From positions 1-52,374 of the IMG/VR virus record IMGVR_UViG_3300050821_007552: a stretch of DNA of 52,374 nucleotides; one strand, written 5' to 3'. Origin of the DNA: a virus. Shown one piece after another: positions 1 through 8,098 of the stretch. The first letter of the stretch is position 1. Every line of letters starts with the position of its first letter. The notes under the pieces are model-generated. The model was not told where the DNA came from, did not search any database, and was given only the letters and a program-made list of their open reading frames with translations. A program made the position numbers and the translations under genes.

Positions 1-22
1 GCATCCGCGAGCCCCTTGCCAG
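1..22. repeat. Terminal overlap, left copy
   Basis: These 22 bases are identical to the last 22 bases of the window (52353-52374). The terminase frame continues through the join without a break, so this is best read as the overlap of a circular assembly. It does not establish a physical terminal repeat on the virion DNA. Confidence 0.9.
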
Positions 23-1214
23 TCCCGGTAATGTCCACAAGAATCGCATCCATGCTGAAACGCTCGAAAGTCTGTACAAGCCAATCTGCTTGCACATTGT
101 AGTCCCTATTAGCTAGCTCTCCCCAGACCCGAGCCCCAATCGCGGAACCTTGCCGGTCGCACACGAAAGGCTTGTCCTGTCCATCGCCGGCCGGATCGAT
201 GCAAAGAAGCTTAAGCGCACCGGCCGACGGACTCGGCCTGCGCATCATGGCAGCCTGCACAATAGACGCTGAGAAAAAGTCCAGCGTGCTATCCGCCATG
301 AAACATTCATCGTACGTAGCCGGATACTCCTGCCTCGTCAGCCTATGAATGCTTCCGGGGTGACCGCCATTCATTGCGGCAATCGTGTAGTTCTCCAGCC
401 AAAACCAATATGTTTGCTCCTGATCAAGCGCATGAAATTTAGCGTAGTCTTCGAATTCTTTCGGAGCTTTCCAACCGGCGGGAACTGTCATGCGGTATTC
501 AGGCATTAATGGCCACGGTAAGAAGTACAATCGCCACGGTCCTTCATTCCGTGCGGCGTGCGCTTCCTGGCACATGCTGTAGAACATGCCTGATTGTCCG
601 TTACCCGTACTTTCGATAATGATTTCTGTATCTGCAAGGTTCTGTACAGTTTGTAGCAAGCCGGATGACAGGTCTTCTGTGTTGTCAAAAAATGCAGCTT
701 CCGACAGATGCAGCAAATGAAAATCATCGGAACGGCCAATGTCGCCACCTTCCGCCGACGCGACTTTGTACAGTGATTTAAGTACGTCAAAAATCAACTC
801 ACGTGCATTGGATGCGCCCAAATGCGGACGCGCGCATGCAGGAAGCCCATTGTAAAACTCTTTGATCTCCCGATGCAGGTTCGTGGCGCTATCAGATCGG
901 TGCGCAACAACTTGCGCACGTCGGCCGGCCTGCGTTGCGGTGCGATGGAAATAACGGCCACCTATGTACATACTAACGCCCATCCGCCGAGCTTTGGGGA
1001 CCAGAGCGCGCACCATGCCGAACTTGGCGTGTTCTTTTTCAATGCTGGCATGCAAAACGCGCTGCATGCTGTTCAAAATAAACGGAATGCGTTCGCCACC
1101 TATGGGAGGGCGAACACGCAGAAATGTCTCACGATACCGATCGAAATTGAAAAGAAGAACATTCCGTACGCTCTCTTTACTCAATCGAACAGGCCGCTCC
1201 CATGGAACGGACAC
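1..1214 (-). CDS. terL: Phage terminase large subunit, N-terminal 405 codons (continues at 52374)
   Basis: ATP-driven DNA packaging motor and nuclease. The start is GTG at 1214, preceded by GGAGG about 10 bases upstream; the stop of the upstream gene lies between them. The frame is open to base 1 and resumes at 52374, ending at 52028, for about 512 residues, which is normal for TerL. A Walker A-like segment KARRMGVSMY lies at residues 74-83. A Walker B-like segment ending HLSEAAFF has its catalytic Glu near residue 172. The nuclease domain begins with CIDPAGDGQD (Asp340), has a second acidic segment VDITGTG (Asp394), and a third motif near the C-terminus. It follows the holin and a small membrane gene on the same strand, so packaging and lysis share a transcript. 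Family assignment rests on these motifs. Confidence 0.93.
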   Translation of the reverse strand, partial: MSVPWERPVRLSKESVRNVLLFNFDRYRETFLRVRPPIGGERIPFILNSMQRVLHASIEKEHAKFGMVRALVPKARRMGVSMYIGGRYFHRTATQAGRRAQVVAHRSDSATNLHREIKEFYNGLPACARPHLGASNARELIFDVLKSLYKVASAEGGDIGRSDDFHLLHLSEAAFFDNTEDLSSGLLQTVQNLADTEIIIESTGNGQSGMFYSMCQEAHAARNEGPWRLYFLPWPLMPEYRMTVPAGWKAPKEFEDYAKFHALDQEQTYWFWLENYTIAAMNGGHPGSIHRLTRQEYPATYDECFMADSTLDFFSASIVQAAMMRRPSPSAGALKLLCIDPAGDGQDKPFVCDRQGSAIGARVWGELANRDYNVQADWLVQTFERFSMDAILVDITGTGKGLAD

Positions 1215-1220
1215 GAATGT

Positions 1221-1466
1221 TTAACCTCCATCGCCCGCTTCTCCGGGGACGGTCCAATGCCACCAAAAATGCACTGCCAACCCTCCCGTGACATTGCCGA
1301 GCAACCACGGCAGAACCGGCCAGTCTTTCGACAATTCATAAGTGTATCGCGACAATGTCGTGCCGCCGGTCGCAAGCGCCCACCCTTCGATCGCCGCAAA
1401 ACCGACAATGAACACGAGAGCAAACACGGTCCAAATCCAAGGGAACATGCGATCCGGCATGGTCAT
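1221..1466 (-). CDS. Small membrane protein of the lysis cassette
   Basis: 81 residues. The start ATG at 1466 overlaps the stop of the holin gene (ATGA), implying coupled translation. The N-terminal third holds a strong hydrophobic helix (FPWIWTVFALVFIVGF), and a second weaker one precedes GGLAVHFWWHW near the C-terminus. It sits between holin and terminase, suggesting a lysis or membrane role (second holin, antiholin or spanin-like). No lipobox is visible, so spanin is unsupported. Confidence 0.7.
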   Translation of the reverse strand: MTMPDRMFPWIWTVFALVFIVGFAAIEGWALATGGTTLSRYTYELSKDWPVLPWLLGNVTGGLAVHFWWHWTVPGEAGDGG

Positions 1467-1837
1467 GATCGCTGGTCCTCCGTCACGGGAAGAACTGCAA
1501 CTGCCCCCATGGGAACAGCTGCCTCTTCCTTCGCCCTGATGATGGTTGAATTGACCGCAATCGTCGGTGTAGCCGCCGTTACGATCGGAATGGCTTGCAC
1601 GCGATGCCTGAGTTTGTCGAGCCGCGCTTTGACAAGCGCCTGTCCATTTTTCTGCCACCACGACCATCCGGCTCCAACGCCGTATAACGCGAGGCCCGCG
1701 CCGATCTGAACGAACGAATTGCTTTGATCTGCTGTGAGGGCGCCGTGGGCGACAAGGCCACCAGCGACGCCCGTAAGAACGTGGCGAACCTGTCCGGCGA
1801 TCACGGTTTCCAGAAAACTTGTGGTAGTGCTATCCAT
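1463..1837 (-). CDS. Putative holin (Pam3-gp28-like)
   Basis: 124 residues. The ATG at 1837 is chosen because AAAGGA lies 9 bases upstream; another ATG nine bases earlier sits directly on that Shine-Dalgarno. The N-terminus reads VRHVLTGVAGGLVAHGALTA, followed by a hydrophobic helix ending GAGWSWWQK, which matches the layout of the Pam3-gp28 family of putative phage holins: an amphipathic start, one or two membrane helices and a charged tail. It lies directly downstream of the lytic enzyme gene, as expected for a lysis cassette. The long C-terminal tail beyond residue 60 is unexplained. Confidence 0.75.
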   Translation of the reverse strand: MDSTTTSFLETVIAGQVRHVLTGVAGGLVAHGALTADQSNSFVQIGAGLALYGVGAGWSWWQKNGQALVKARLDKLRHRVQAIPIVTAATPTIAVNSTIIRAKEEAAVPMGAVAVLPVTEDQRS

Positions 1838-1850
1838 AGGATGCATCCTT

Positions 1851-2876
1851 TCAATTGGTTGTAACTTTTGCTGCAGTGATGCCGCTGATGGCGTCGACCC
1901 ACGGCTTGATGTTTGGAAACTGCTTTTCGAGCTGAATTGCCAAAGCTCCAATCACGTCCATGTGGCTGTTGAGCACGGTTCCGACCGTAGAAGGGTCGGT
2001 CTGAATCGCACTGGTCACATCCACCGCGGCGCTGATGCCGCGTTGCGCGAGCAACACAATTGGGCCGGCCGCATTCCAGGGCGGCGGCATGAACCCGAGC
2101 AATGTTCCGACGATCGGCATGAAGGCGTTCACGTGAGCGACAGTTGAAGCGAGCGTGATGCCTGACATGTTCACGCCTTGAACAATCATCGGCAGCGTTG
2201 AGGCGGGCTGAGCTCGAAGCTGAGCCGCGACGAGCGTAGCCAAAGTGTTCATATCGATCTGGGGAGCTGCAGTTGAAGTTTCAGCCACGGGAACCTCCGG
2301 TTGTGTTTCCAATGAAATCTTGATCGTCGGGTCGAGCCCCGCAAGAACCTTCAAAATCGTCAGCGCGCCAGGCTGCCCGCTAATCGCACTCGCACTGTAG
2401 ACGTGATCAGCGATATACTTGCCTTTGGTATACTCATTCGAGTCCGATGCAAGATAAGGGTTTTCGATCGGCTTACTAAGATAGCCCCAACCGTTGAACG
2501 CTTCCCAATCAAATGCCGCACGCTCAATCGATGTTGGCGCCGAAACCCCTCGCAACGCGACAATGGCGCCGGCCAGGAAGCTGGCAAACGGACCGAGTCC
2601 GGCCGGGACTTCCGTCGTGACGCGATTAAGCGGTTGTCCATTCCCGAGAAAAGTACACGCGCCGCCGCCGCCTTCCATCTGATCATTGACGGCGACGTAC
2701 CAGTAAAGACCAGGATCGCCCCACACAGTTTGCGCGACTTGCTGGTAAGTCGCTTTATGTGCGATAAGGCCATTACAGATTTTAATGAGTTCCGGCATGT
2801 GAGCCGGCGACGGAACAAGCTCCGTCCACAGTTTGGCATAATGTGGTGCCAACAAACTAAAAGACGGAACGGTCAT
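1851..2876 (-). CDS. Lysozyme-family lytic enzyme (probable endolysin)
   Basis: 341 residues. The ATG at 2876 overlaps the TGA of the upstream gene. The first 190 residues resemble phage lysozyme-family proteins: WYVAVNDQMEGG, then FLGNGQPLNRVTTEVPAGLGPF, then FNGWGYLSKPIENPYL and GKYIADHVY, a pattern of substrate-binding aromatic and Asn/Gly residues seen in cell-wall hydrolases. The C-terminal 150 residues are Ala/Thr-rich with a hydrophobic stretch around GTLLGFMPPPW, perhaps membrane association. Its position just upstream of the holin supports endolysin. It has no signal peptide, so release would rely on the holin. Which glycosidic bond is cut cannot be read from the sequence. Confidence 0.72.
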   Translation of the reverse strand: MTVPSFSLLAPHYAKLWTELVPSPAHMPELIKICNGLIAHKATYQQVAQTVWGDPGLYWYVAVNDQMEGGGGACTFLGNGQPLNRVTTEVPAGLGPFASFLAGAIVALRGVSAPTSIERAAFDWEAFNGWGYLSKPIENPYLASDSNEYTKGKYIADHVYSASAISGQPGALTILKVLAGLDPTIKISLETQPEVPVAETSTAAPQIDMNTLATLVAAQLRAQPASTLPMIVQGVNMSGITLASTVAHVNAFMPIVGTLLGFMPPPWNAAGPIVLLAQRGISAAVDVTSAIQTDPSTVGTVLNSHMDVIGALAIQLEKQFPNIKPWVDAISGITAAKVTTN

Positions 2877-4141
2877 CCTTGTAGCTCTCGACAAGTGAAA
2901 GTGCCGTTCTCGACCAAACTCGCGTTGGTGCCGTTACCGGCAAAAAACAGCGCATAAGTCTGCGAAGAAACGGAATTTGGTATATCAAACACCGGACCCA
3001 CGGAAATAGCAGACACAGCAGGAAGGCCAGAAGATGCACCCGTCTGTATCGGTTGACCTAAAGCCGTGGCACCGCGATAAATCTGGGCAATCAATAAACT
3101 CGCCGCTGCCCCGGGATTTTGCCATGTTGAGGCTGAGCATGCAACTATATCGGATGCACTGAAAGGAACCAAATTTAACGTCATATTAGTACTGGCGGCA
3201 GGAGTAGCTGAAGTAATAGATTGAGTGACCGCAGTACTCGCCCACATTTCTTGAACCGTTTGGCCGGCTATGGGAATGCCTGGACCAGCCAATTGCACAG
3301 TAGTCGGACCTGTAAGCCAAGCTCCTGCAGTAGCTTCTTGTACGTCTACATACCCAAGCACTCTAATTGGCGAATTTGTGACAGATACGGCCGTACAATA
3401 CAGCACTTGTGCGTTAGCACCGCCTCCCGATCCTGCAAAAGACGTATAGACCCTACTTTCATTGAGAGGAATCAGACTGGCAAACGCTCCTGCCGGTGCG
3501 GAGCGCGCATTGTATACGCACAAAGATGGAGTACCGGCATTATTAATTGCCGCGACCCACAATCGACACATTTGGGCATTGTTGCACCCTACTGCAAAAC
3601 CCGAAGTAGCCGAAATATTCAACGGCGCTTGAAGCGACAAAATTACTGGATCGCCGTTTGCAACTGTCGCGTCGCGGAACGGAATCAACACCGGATTGGC
3701 TGCCGACGGAGCGCTACCGTTGTTCCCTAAGACAGCAATCGTCAAATTGCTCGCTATTACACTAGCATTAAGCTGCAAGTTGACTGGCATGCTGAAACTA
3801 AGGGCGGAATTGGCAAGCGTAGAAGACAGAACGCTCGACCATGCACCATCGCCACGCCAAAACGTCGTGGCGGATGCGTTGGTGCCGGAATTAAGATTAG
3901 CAGGAGGTAAGTTCCCCGTAACACCTGCACCACCTAAAGAAAGCGCAGTGCACGCCGGATCGGCAGAAGCCCCGGCCCCAATGATTGGCACGCCGGAATT
4001 ACACGGTCCGACACTACCAAAACCGATGACGCCGATATCACGACCGACAGGAATAGAATGATTCGGCGTTTGCCACTGCGCGAGTGCTGGAATCGCAATG
4101 AGGCATGCAAGAACGATGGGAATCAAACGAAGCATTTTCAT
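2873..4141 (-). CDS. Tail or adsorption protein with N-terminal signal peptide
   Basis: 422 residues. The ATG at 4141 overlaps the upstream TGA and begins a textbook Sec signal: Lys-containing start, hydrophobic core LIPIVLACLIAIPALA, predicted cleavage after ALA before QWQTP. The rest is Gly/Ser/Thr/Asn-rich beta-structure with the phrase NASATTFWRGDGAW, typical of phage tail fibres. Scattered Cys residues (GCNNAQMC, ACSAS) would suit an oxidised extracytoplasmic protein. It lies in a run of virion-like genes with 4-base overlaps. A role in receptor binding is an inference from composition and context. Confidence 0.65.
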   Translation of the reverse strand: MKMLRLIPIVLACLIAIPALAQWQTPNHSIPVGRDIGVIGFGSVGPCNSGVPIIGAGASADPACTALSLGGAGVTGNLPPANLNSGTNASATTFWRGDGAWSSVLSSTLANSALSFSMPVNLQLNASVIASNLTIAVLGNNGSAPSAANPVLIPFRDATVANGDPVILSLQAPLNISATSGFAVGCNNAQMCRLWVAAINNAGTPSLCVYNARSAPAGAFASLIPLNESRVYTSFAGSGGGANAQVLYCTAVSVTNSPIRVLGYVDVQEATAGAWLTGPTTVQLAGPGIPIAGQTVQEMWASTAVTQSITSATPAASTNMTLNLVPFSASDIVACSASTWQNPGAAASLLIAQIYRGATALGQPIQTGASSGLPAVSAISVGPVFDIPNSVSSQTYALFFAGNGTNASLVENGTFTCRELQG

Positions 4142-4764
4142 GGCGCTATTACCCATGTATTGAGATCAGGGGACGGCTGTAACATGACTCCTCCAAGCTG
4201 TACAGCTGTGGAAAGCATTTGTAGCGTTGATTGCCCCATAATAGTTGGTGACGAAACTATCTCAGGCACGCTTAGAGTAATAACGTGATTCGTGACGGCC
4301 GTGGAAAAATCCACAATCTGCAACTTCTTCCCGCTGGCGAATTGACTGGCAAGCGTCGGGAGTATGATCGCTGTAGTGGACGGCGCGGCGCGCTGTATAG
4401 CTGCCAGTGACGTGCCAGCAACGATAGACTGCCCCGTCCCGGTTATCTTCTGAAACAAATAACCAGATGCAATTGGCAAAAAATACTGCGTCCACAAAGC
4501 GGGCGTGGCGGGCTGATAAACCGAAAGCGCTGCATTCCACAGGTACAGAATGCCCTCGGCGCTCCACGATGGCGACGCGGGTTGAAACCAAGCCGTTGCG
4601 GCTTGATTAGATATTGGTGCGGTAGCCTGAACTGCCAAAGTTATGAAACCAGCACGACCTAAAGCAGCCACGACAAAATCAAGGCCCGGCATTTGTTCTT
4701 CACGAACGCCGCCGCCCGTACTGCGAAGCAACGCCACGAAGTCAGTCAGCGAATTGTAGGACAT
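4138..4764 (-). CDS. Virion-associated protein, tail fibre cluster
   Basis: 208 residues, starting MSYNSLTDFVALLRSTGGGV. It has no signal peptide. The body is Ala/Thr/Ser-rich and beta-prone, with LYLWNAALSVYQPATPALWTQYF in the middle, a style seen in phage tail fibre assembly or attachment proteins. The start ATG at 4764 lies inside the end of the upstream gene (19-base overlap). No enzyme motif is seen. Confidence 0.6.
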   Translation of the reverse strand: MSYNSLTDFVALLRSTGGGVREEQMPGLDFVVAALGRAGFITLAVQATAPISNQAATAWFQPASPSWSAEGILYLWNAALSVYQPATPALWTQYFLPIASGYLFQKITGTGQSIVAGTSLAAIQRAAPSTTAIILPTLASQFASGKKLQIVDFSTAVTNHVITLSVPEIVSSPTIMGQSTLQMLSTAVQLGGVMLQPSPDLNTWVIAP

Positions 4765-4931
4765 GGCCTGCCTAGTGCATCGAGAATTGCGCGAACATGG
4801 TTCCCGGTAGCCTCACAGTATCCACTGTAAGCATCAGGAACCTTAATATCCCACTTTTTGATACATTGCCAAACTTTTTCAAATTCAGCAGATCTCAGCA
4901 TTTCAGGCGTCGGATCGGGCCATGGAATCAT
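4746..4931 (-). CDS. Small conserved-style hypothetical protein
   Basis: 61 residues beginning MIPWPDPTPEM, with WQCIKKWDIKVP and GYCEATGNHVRAILDAL. AGGAGG lies about 9 bases upstream of the ATG at 4931. The compact, non-membrane sequence has two Cys and one His but no clear zinc site. It is co-transcribed with the tail genes; function unknown. Confidence 0.6.
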   Translation of the reverse strand: MIPWPDPTPEMLRSAEFEKVWQCIKKWDIKVPDAYSGYCEATGNHVRAILDALGRPCPTIR

Positions 4932-4943
4932 TATTAACCTCCT

Positions 4944-5384
4944 TTATACACTATGGCTATCTTCAGCCGTATACAGCGAATTAAGCGTGACAGTAATCGG
5001 GTTTGCTGTACTTGGCCACGCACCTGCAGCTTTTGGTCCATATATAGACACAGGATTAAGCCCGTAATTCCCGAACCCAGCCCATAACAAATAGTAATCG
5101 TTGTTCACGCCGATATCGTTGGTTGGCGCTGCAGTGCCAAACCATTTCAAAGCCGGCTGGTAAGTGGCCGGCACGGCGAACAAATAATGCCCCCACGGAT
5201 CAACGTCGCCACCGCTGTCCGTTGATCTCTTACTGTACAGATTCCACGCCGCAACGTCTATGTACAGATCACCGACAACGCCGGCTTGCGGGACGGGCGG
5301 CCCGTTACCGCGCAGAATACTGCCAAACTGCTTCGCCTGAAAGTAGACGCCGCTCTGCATCGTGCCGTTATCAAACCCGCTCAT
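4944..5384 (-). CDS. Tail-cluster protein, paralogue B
   Basis: 146 residues. It is clearly paralogous to the product of 5658-6290: both begin M-S/G-G-x-DNG, share QAKQFGS-L-RG-GPPV-QAGV-GDLY and the block DVDPWGHY, and end with TLNSLYTAEDSH or TLNTLYTFEDSH. Relative to its partner it lacks about 65 residues before the C-terminus. The start overlaps the stop of the 95-residue gene (ATGA). The repeated GDLYID..NLYSK phrase resembles carbohydrate-binding or collar-like segments of phage fibres; function unproven. Confidence 0.65.
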   Translation of the reverse strand: MSGFDNGTMQSGVYFQAKQFGSILRGNGPPVPQAGVVGDLYIDVAAWNLYSKRSTDSGGDVDPWGHYLFAVPATYQPALKWFGTAAPTNDIGVNNDYYLLWAGFGNYGLNPVSIYGPKAAGAWPSTANPITVTLNSLYTAEDSHSV

Positions 5385-5668
5385 GATTCGCCATTCTGTT
5401 GATGCAATGCCGAAATTTTAGCATTTGCCATGGCTAAAGCAACTTCAACTTCGGCAAGCGCTGCCTGACTTTTTAATCTTCGCACTATAAATTCAGCAGT
5501 CCCGCGCGAAATTAAGATGCCATCGTCATGCTTTTGTAATGAATGACAACCGCACCCAGCTTCGCTAGACGCCCCCGATAAAAGACAACTAATAAGATCC
5601 GGCATGTTACGCTCAAATATGGTTTGTGCTGCAACATTGTCCGCAATGTGATTGTACTTATATGGCAT
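5381..5668 (-). CDS. Hypothetical protein between the paralogous tail genes
   Basis: 95 residues starting MPYKYNHIADNVAAQTIF at the ATG 5668, which lies inside the 3' end of paralogue A. It contains an SEAGCGCHSL Cys/His cluster and a C-terminal Ala-rich helix likely to form a coiled coil. It separates two duplicated genes, so it was either inserted between them or duplicated with one and then diverged. Confidence 0.55.
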   Translation of the reverse strand: MPYKYNHIADNVAAQTIFERNMPDLISCLLSGASSEAGCGCHSLQKHDDGILISRGTAEFIVRRLKSQAALAEVEVALAMANAKISALHQQNGES

Positions 5669-6290
5669 GGCTATCCTCAAACGTGTACAGCGTATTAAGC
5701 GTAACGGCAACAGGCGTTGGCTGCTGTCGCAAACCAATCTGACCGACAGGCGTGCCAATTACATTCGCAACTGGGGTAGCCGCTACGTACTCGTCTACAA
5801 TCCCTGCAGTAATCAACTGAGTTGATGTGCTGTACGCGACTTGCGTACCCTCGCCAGATAGCCCAAGTGGAAACACGCCACCTGTGACTATTAACGTGCT
5901 TGGGCCGTTGCCGTTTTCTGGCCATGTATTGTTGGTGCCTTTCGGTCCGTAGATAAATGGTTGCAAACCATAGTTTCCAAAACCTGCCCACGCCAAACAA
6001 TAATCGCCAGTCACGCCAACGCTGTCATCAGGTGCCGACGTACTGAACCATTTCAATTGTAATTGATAAGTAGGCGGCACGACAAATATATAGTGCCCCC
6101 AAGGATCTACGTCACTTACTGTGTCGGACGACCGCTTACTATACAAATTCCACGTCTGCACATCTACGTACAAATCACCCAGAACGCCAGCCTGTGACAC
6201 AGGCGGCCCACTGCCACGCAAAAGCGATCCAAATTGCTTGGCTTGAAAAAAGACGCCGCTCTGGATCGAACCGTTGTCTATGCCGCCCAT
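5658..6290 (-). CDS. Tail-cluster protein, paralogue A
   Basis: 210 residues, longer partner of the 4944-5384 product. The shared N-terminal 115 residues carry GDLYVDVQTWNLYSK and DVDPWGHY. A unique insert of about 65 residues (around GGVFPLGLSGEGTQVAYST) precedes the common ending. It overlaps the DUF4031 gene by 13 bases. The pair probably forms related spokes or adaptor rings of the adsorption apparatus, but that is conjecture. Confidence 0.65.
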   Translation of the reverse strand: MGGIDNGSIQSGVFFQAKQFGSLLRGSGPPVSQAGVLGDLYVDVQTWNLYSKRSSDTVSDVDPWGHYIFVVPPTYQLQLKWFSTSAPDDSVGVTGDYCLAWAGFGNYGLQPFIYGPKGTNNTWPENGNGPSTLIVTGGVFPLGLSGEGTQVAYSTSTQLITAGIVDEYVAATPVANVIGTPVGQIGLRQQPTPVAVTLNTLYTFEDSHAI

Positions 6291-6607
6291 GGCATCACAT
6301 TAGGCAACAACAATTTACGACAATTCGCAATTTGCGCTAACATCATCGAATCTCCCCGCAATCCCGCGACATGTTCGGCCGGTCCGTATTTGTCAGTAAG
6401 AATCGCACCTTTTGTTATTGCCAGAACCTTCTTTCCCAAACTAATGTCAAAATGCATCCATGACGCTTTCGGCGGTTGTTGCAACCATTTTCGCTGCACG
6501 CCGATCGCATCCGCCATCGTCATCAAGTCGGCAATGTTATCTGCCCACATGTGGCACATAATCATGCGTCCGAAACAATGCCGAACGTCGTCCACATAAA
6601 CCGTCAC
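6278..6607 (-). CDS. DUF4031 domain protein
   Basis: 109 residues. GTG start at 6607 with AGGAG seven bases upstream, overlapping the previous stop (GTGA). The sequence MTVYVDDVRHCFGRMIMCHMWAD, then ADAIGVQRKW, SWMHFDISLGKKVLAI and LTDKYGPAEHVA matches DUF4031, a small domain common in phages and plasmids whose role is unknown. It ends in MPWAA, a variant of the MPW motif seen at other protein termini here. It lies among tail genes without an obvious structural role. Confidence 0.75.
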   Translation of the reverse strand: MTVYVDDVRHCFGRMIMCHMWADNIADLMTMADAIGVQRKWLQQPPKASWMHFDISLGKKVLAITKGAILTDKYGPAEHVAGLRGDSMMLAQIANCRKLLLPNVMPWAA

Positions 6608-7038
6608 GTTTGCGCTCCTACGTCACCCGTACGCGAAATCTGCATCGCCATGTTAACGCCAGTTCCATCCCCGTTGTTGATATTCAAAATACGCAGTCGC
6701 ATCCACCCTGAACGATGCGCCCTCCGTGACGTGGCAACTACCATGTTCTGCCACTGATCTGCGGGCCACATGCCAGCGTTCGGACTTTGCGAGTTCTGAT
6801 CCACGCCAAACATGCGCATTTCCATCAACACTGTCGCCTCAGGCGCAACCGGCGACATAGTAACGACACTCGACGCCGCAGAACTAAAAGCGATAGACGC
6901 GCGAGCAATGTTGACGGCGATTGTATCTCCTTTGTTGACGGGCAACCAACCCGTAGCGAGGCCAATGGCATCGCCGTACACACAATCATATTGGCGGTTG
7001 ATCGCCTTGTTATTGCCGCCAGGCCTATAGAAGGTCAT
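6604..7038 (-). CDS. Hypothetical virion-cluster protein
   Basis: 144 residues starting MTFYRPGGNNKAINRQYDC. Beta-rich, with two segments of alternating small and hydrophobic residues and a basic stretch RRAHRSGWMRLRIL. Its stop overlaps the DUF4031 start. No known domain recognised; location suggests a minor structural protein. Confidence 0.55.
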   Translation of the reverse strand: MTFYRPGGNNKAINRQYDCVYGDAIGLATGWLPVNKGDTIAVNIARASIAFSSAASSVVTMSPVAPEATVLMEMRMFGVDQNSQSPNAGMWPADQWQNMVVATSRRAHRSGWMRLRILNINNGDGTGVNMAMQISRTGDVGAQT

Positions 7039-7044
7039 GTCGAC

Positions 7045-7377
7045 CTACTTTTTGTTGTCGGCCATGCTACGCGAGCGCTTGCCGTCCATACCGCCAGGCT
7101 TGCGTCCCGAGCGCATGCCGCCCTCGCGATTGCCAAACGCGGTAGAGCCACGGTACGTGACACCATCGCCGCCACCATCCCCGTGCTTCGACTTTGCCAG
7201 GCGCCTGTTGCCCGAGCTAATGTCGGCCGTAGCTCCAGGGAAGCGTTTGAGAGGCCCCTTGGGCACCGCCGGCCGGCCGCCGAACTTGGTGGCGGGAGGC
7301 CCCATGAAGTTCGGCGTAATGTCGTTCTCGCCGGTAGGATTGAACCCCGTTTTATGACCGCAAAATCGCGTTCCCAT
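7045..7377 (-). CDS. Basic, glycine-rich hypothetical protein
   Basis: 110 residues, strongly basic and low-complexity: Gly, Lys, Arg and Pro dominate (GGRPAVPKGPLKRF, GGMRSGRKPGGMDGKRSRS). Probably disordered. Could contact DNA inside the head or act as a small virion component. Lies six bases from the neighbouring downstream gene. Confidence 0.5.
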   Translation of the reverse strand: MGTRFCGHKTGFNPTGENDITPNFMGPPATKFGGRPAVPKGPLKRFPGATADISSGNRRLAKSKHGDGGGDGVTYRGSTAFGNREGGMRSGRKPGGMDGKRSRSMADNKK

Positions 7378-7387
7378 GTTTCACCTC

Positions 7388-7957
7388 TTACTGTGGCGTG
7401 CCCTGTCCTGAACGCGGGTCATGATATTGTGCCGACGTACCCGCATCCGGATTTGGAAACGGCTGCTTTTCGGCCTTCGCGGGAATCCATGTTCCGTCAC
7501 GAACTTCGAACAGTTTCCCAACCGCATTGCGATGCAAAAGTCCGTTTGGCAAGCCGCTCGCGGGATGCGACGGCGGTTCAAACAGCTGCCCGATCGGATT
7601 GTCTGGTTCAGCCTTCGGCAGTTCACGCAGCTCATTGACCGGCGGAAACAACTTAGGATTTACGGCCCCCGTATCAGATTCGGCCTTGGGAACTTTGTCA
7701 ACAGCCTCCCGCGCCTCTTTCAGACTGTCGTGAGCGCGATCAAGCAGCTCTTTCAGGTGAGTTCCGCCACCTTGCTCGGGCTCGCCGCTCAAATGCCGCT
7801 GCACCGTATCGATATCCGGATGCTCAGTAAGTTGCGACAGTCGCCCACGCGCCGACAGCACGATATCGGCAAAGTTCTGATTTTTCAGCGTTCGAGCCGC
7901 GTTCTCCAGTCCCGTCAAATTGGCGATTGTACGCTCAAGATCTGTTTTTAGGGTCAT
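7388..7957 (-). CDS. Hypothetical helical protein
   Basis: 189 residues. The first 115 residues are charged and helical (LERTIANLTGLENAARTL; LLDRAHDSLKEAREAVDKV) and likely form a coiled coil; the C-terminal 75 residues are Pro-rich and probably extended. The pattern suits a scaffold, chaperone or linker among virion proteins. No catalytic motif. Confidence 0.55.
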   Translation of the reverse strand: MTLKTDLERTIANLTGLENAARTLKNQNFADIVLSARGRLSQLTEHPDIDTVQRHLSGEPEQGGGTHLKELLDRAHDSLKEAREAVDKVPKAESDTGAVNPKLFPPVNELRELPKAEPDNPIGQLFEPPSHPASGLPNGLLHRNAVGKLFEVRDGTWIPAKAEKQPFPNPDAGTSAQYHDPRSGQGTPQ

Positions 7958-8005
7958 AGTCCTTTTGCTCCTTCGTTTGCCGCTCTACGAATCTACCTTA
8001 ACACT

Positions 8006-8086
8006 TTACTTGTCGAAAACAACCAGCAAAATCCCCAAAACAATGATACAAACTGAAATTGCGAGCACGATCAACAACGGCGTCAT
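8006..8086 (-). CDS. Single-helix membrane peptide
   Basis: 26 residues, starting at ATG 8086 with GGAAG seven bases upstream. Apart from the first four and last three residues it is one hydrophobic helix (LLIVLAISVCIIVLGILLVVF). It fills the gap between the genes ending at 8099 and starting at 7957. Could be a lysis accessory or a membrane-active early peptide; the ORF is short, so expression needs proof. Confidence 0.45.
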   Translation of the reverse strand: MTPLLIVLAISVCIIVLGILLVVFDK

Positions 8087-8098
8087 TTTAATCTTCCG

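Noticed and set aside
1-1214. Possible frameshift in terminase near the Walker A segment
   Set aside because: Careful base-by-base reading from the GTG at 1214 gives one continuous frame (GTG CGC GCT CTG GTC CCC AAA) through the motif and to base 1.
822-1709. Long plus-strand open frame opposite terminase and holin
   Set aside because: Composition is unnatural (His, Arg and Pro-rich), it has no ribosome site, and the minus strand carries clear terminase and holin motifs.
6787-7638. 283-codon plus-strand open frame
   Set aside because: Arg/His/Ala-rich shadow of three minus-strand genes with good starts and overlaps.
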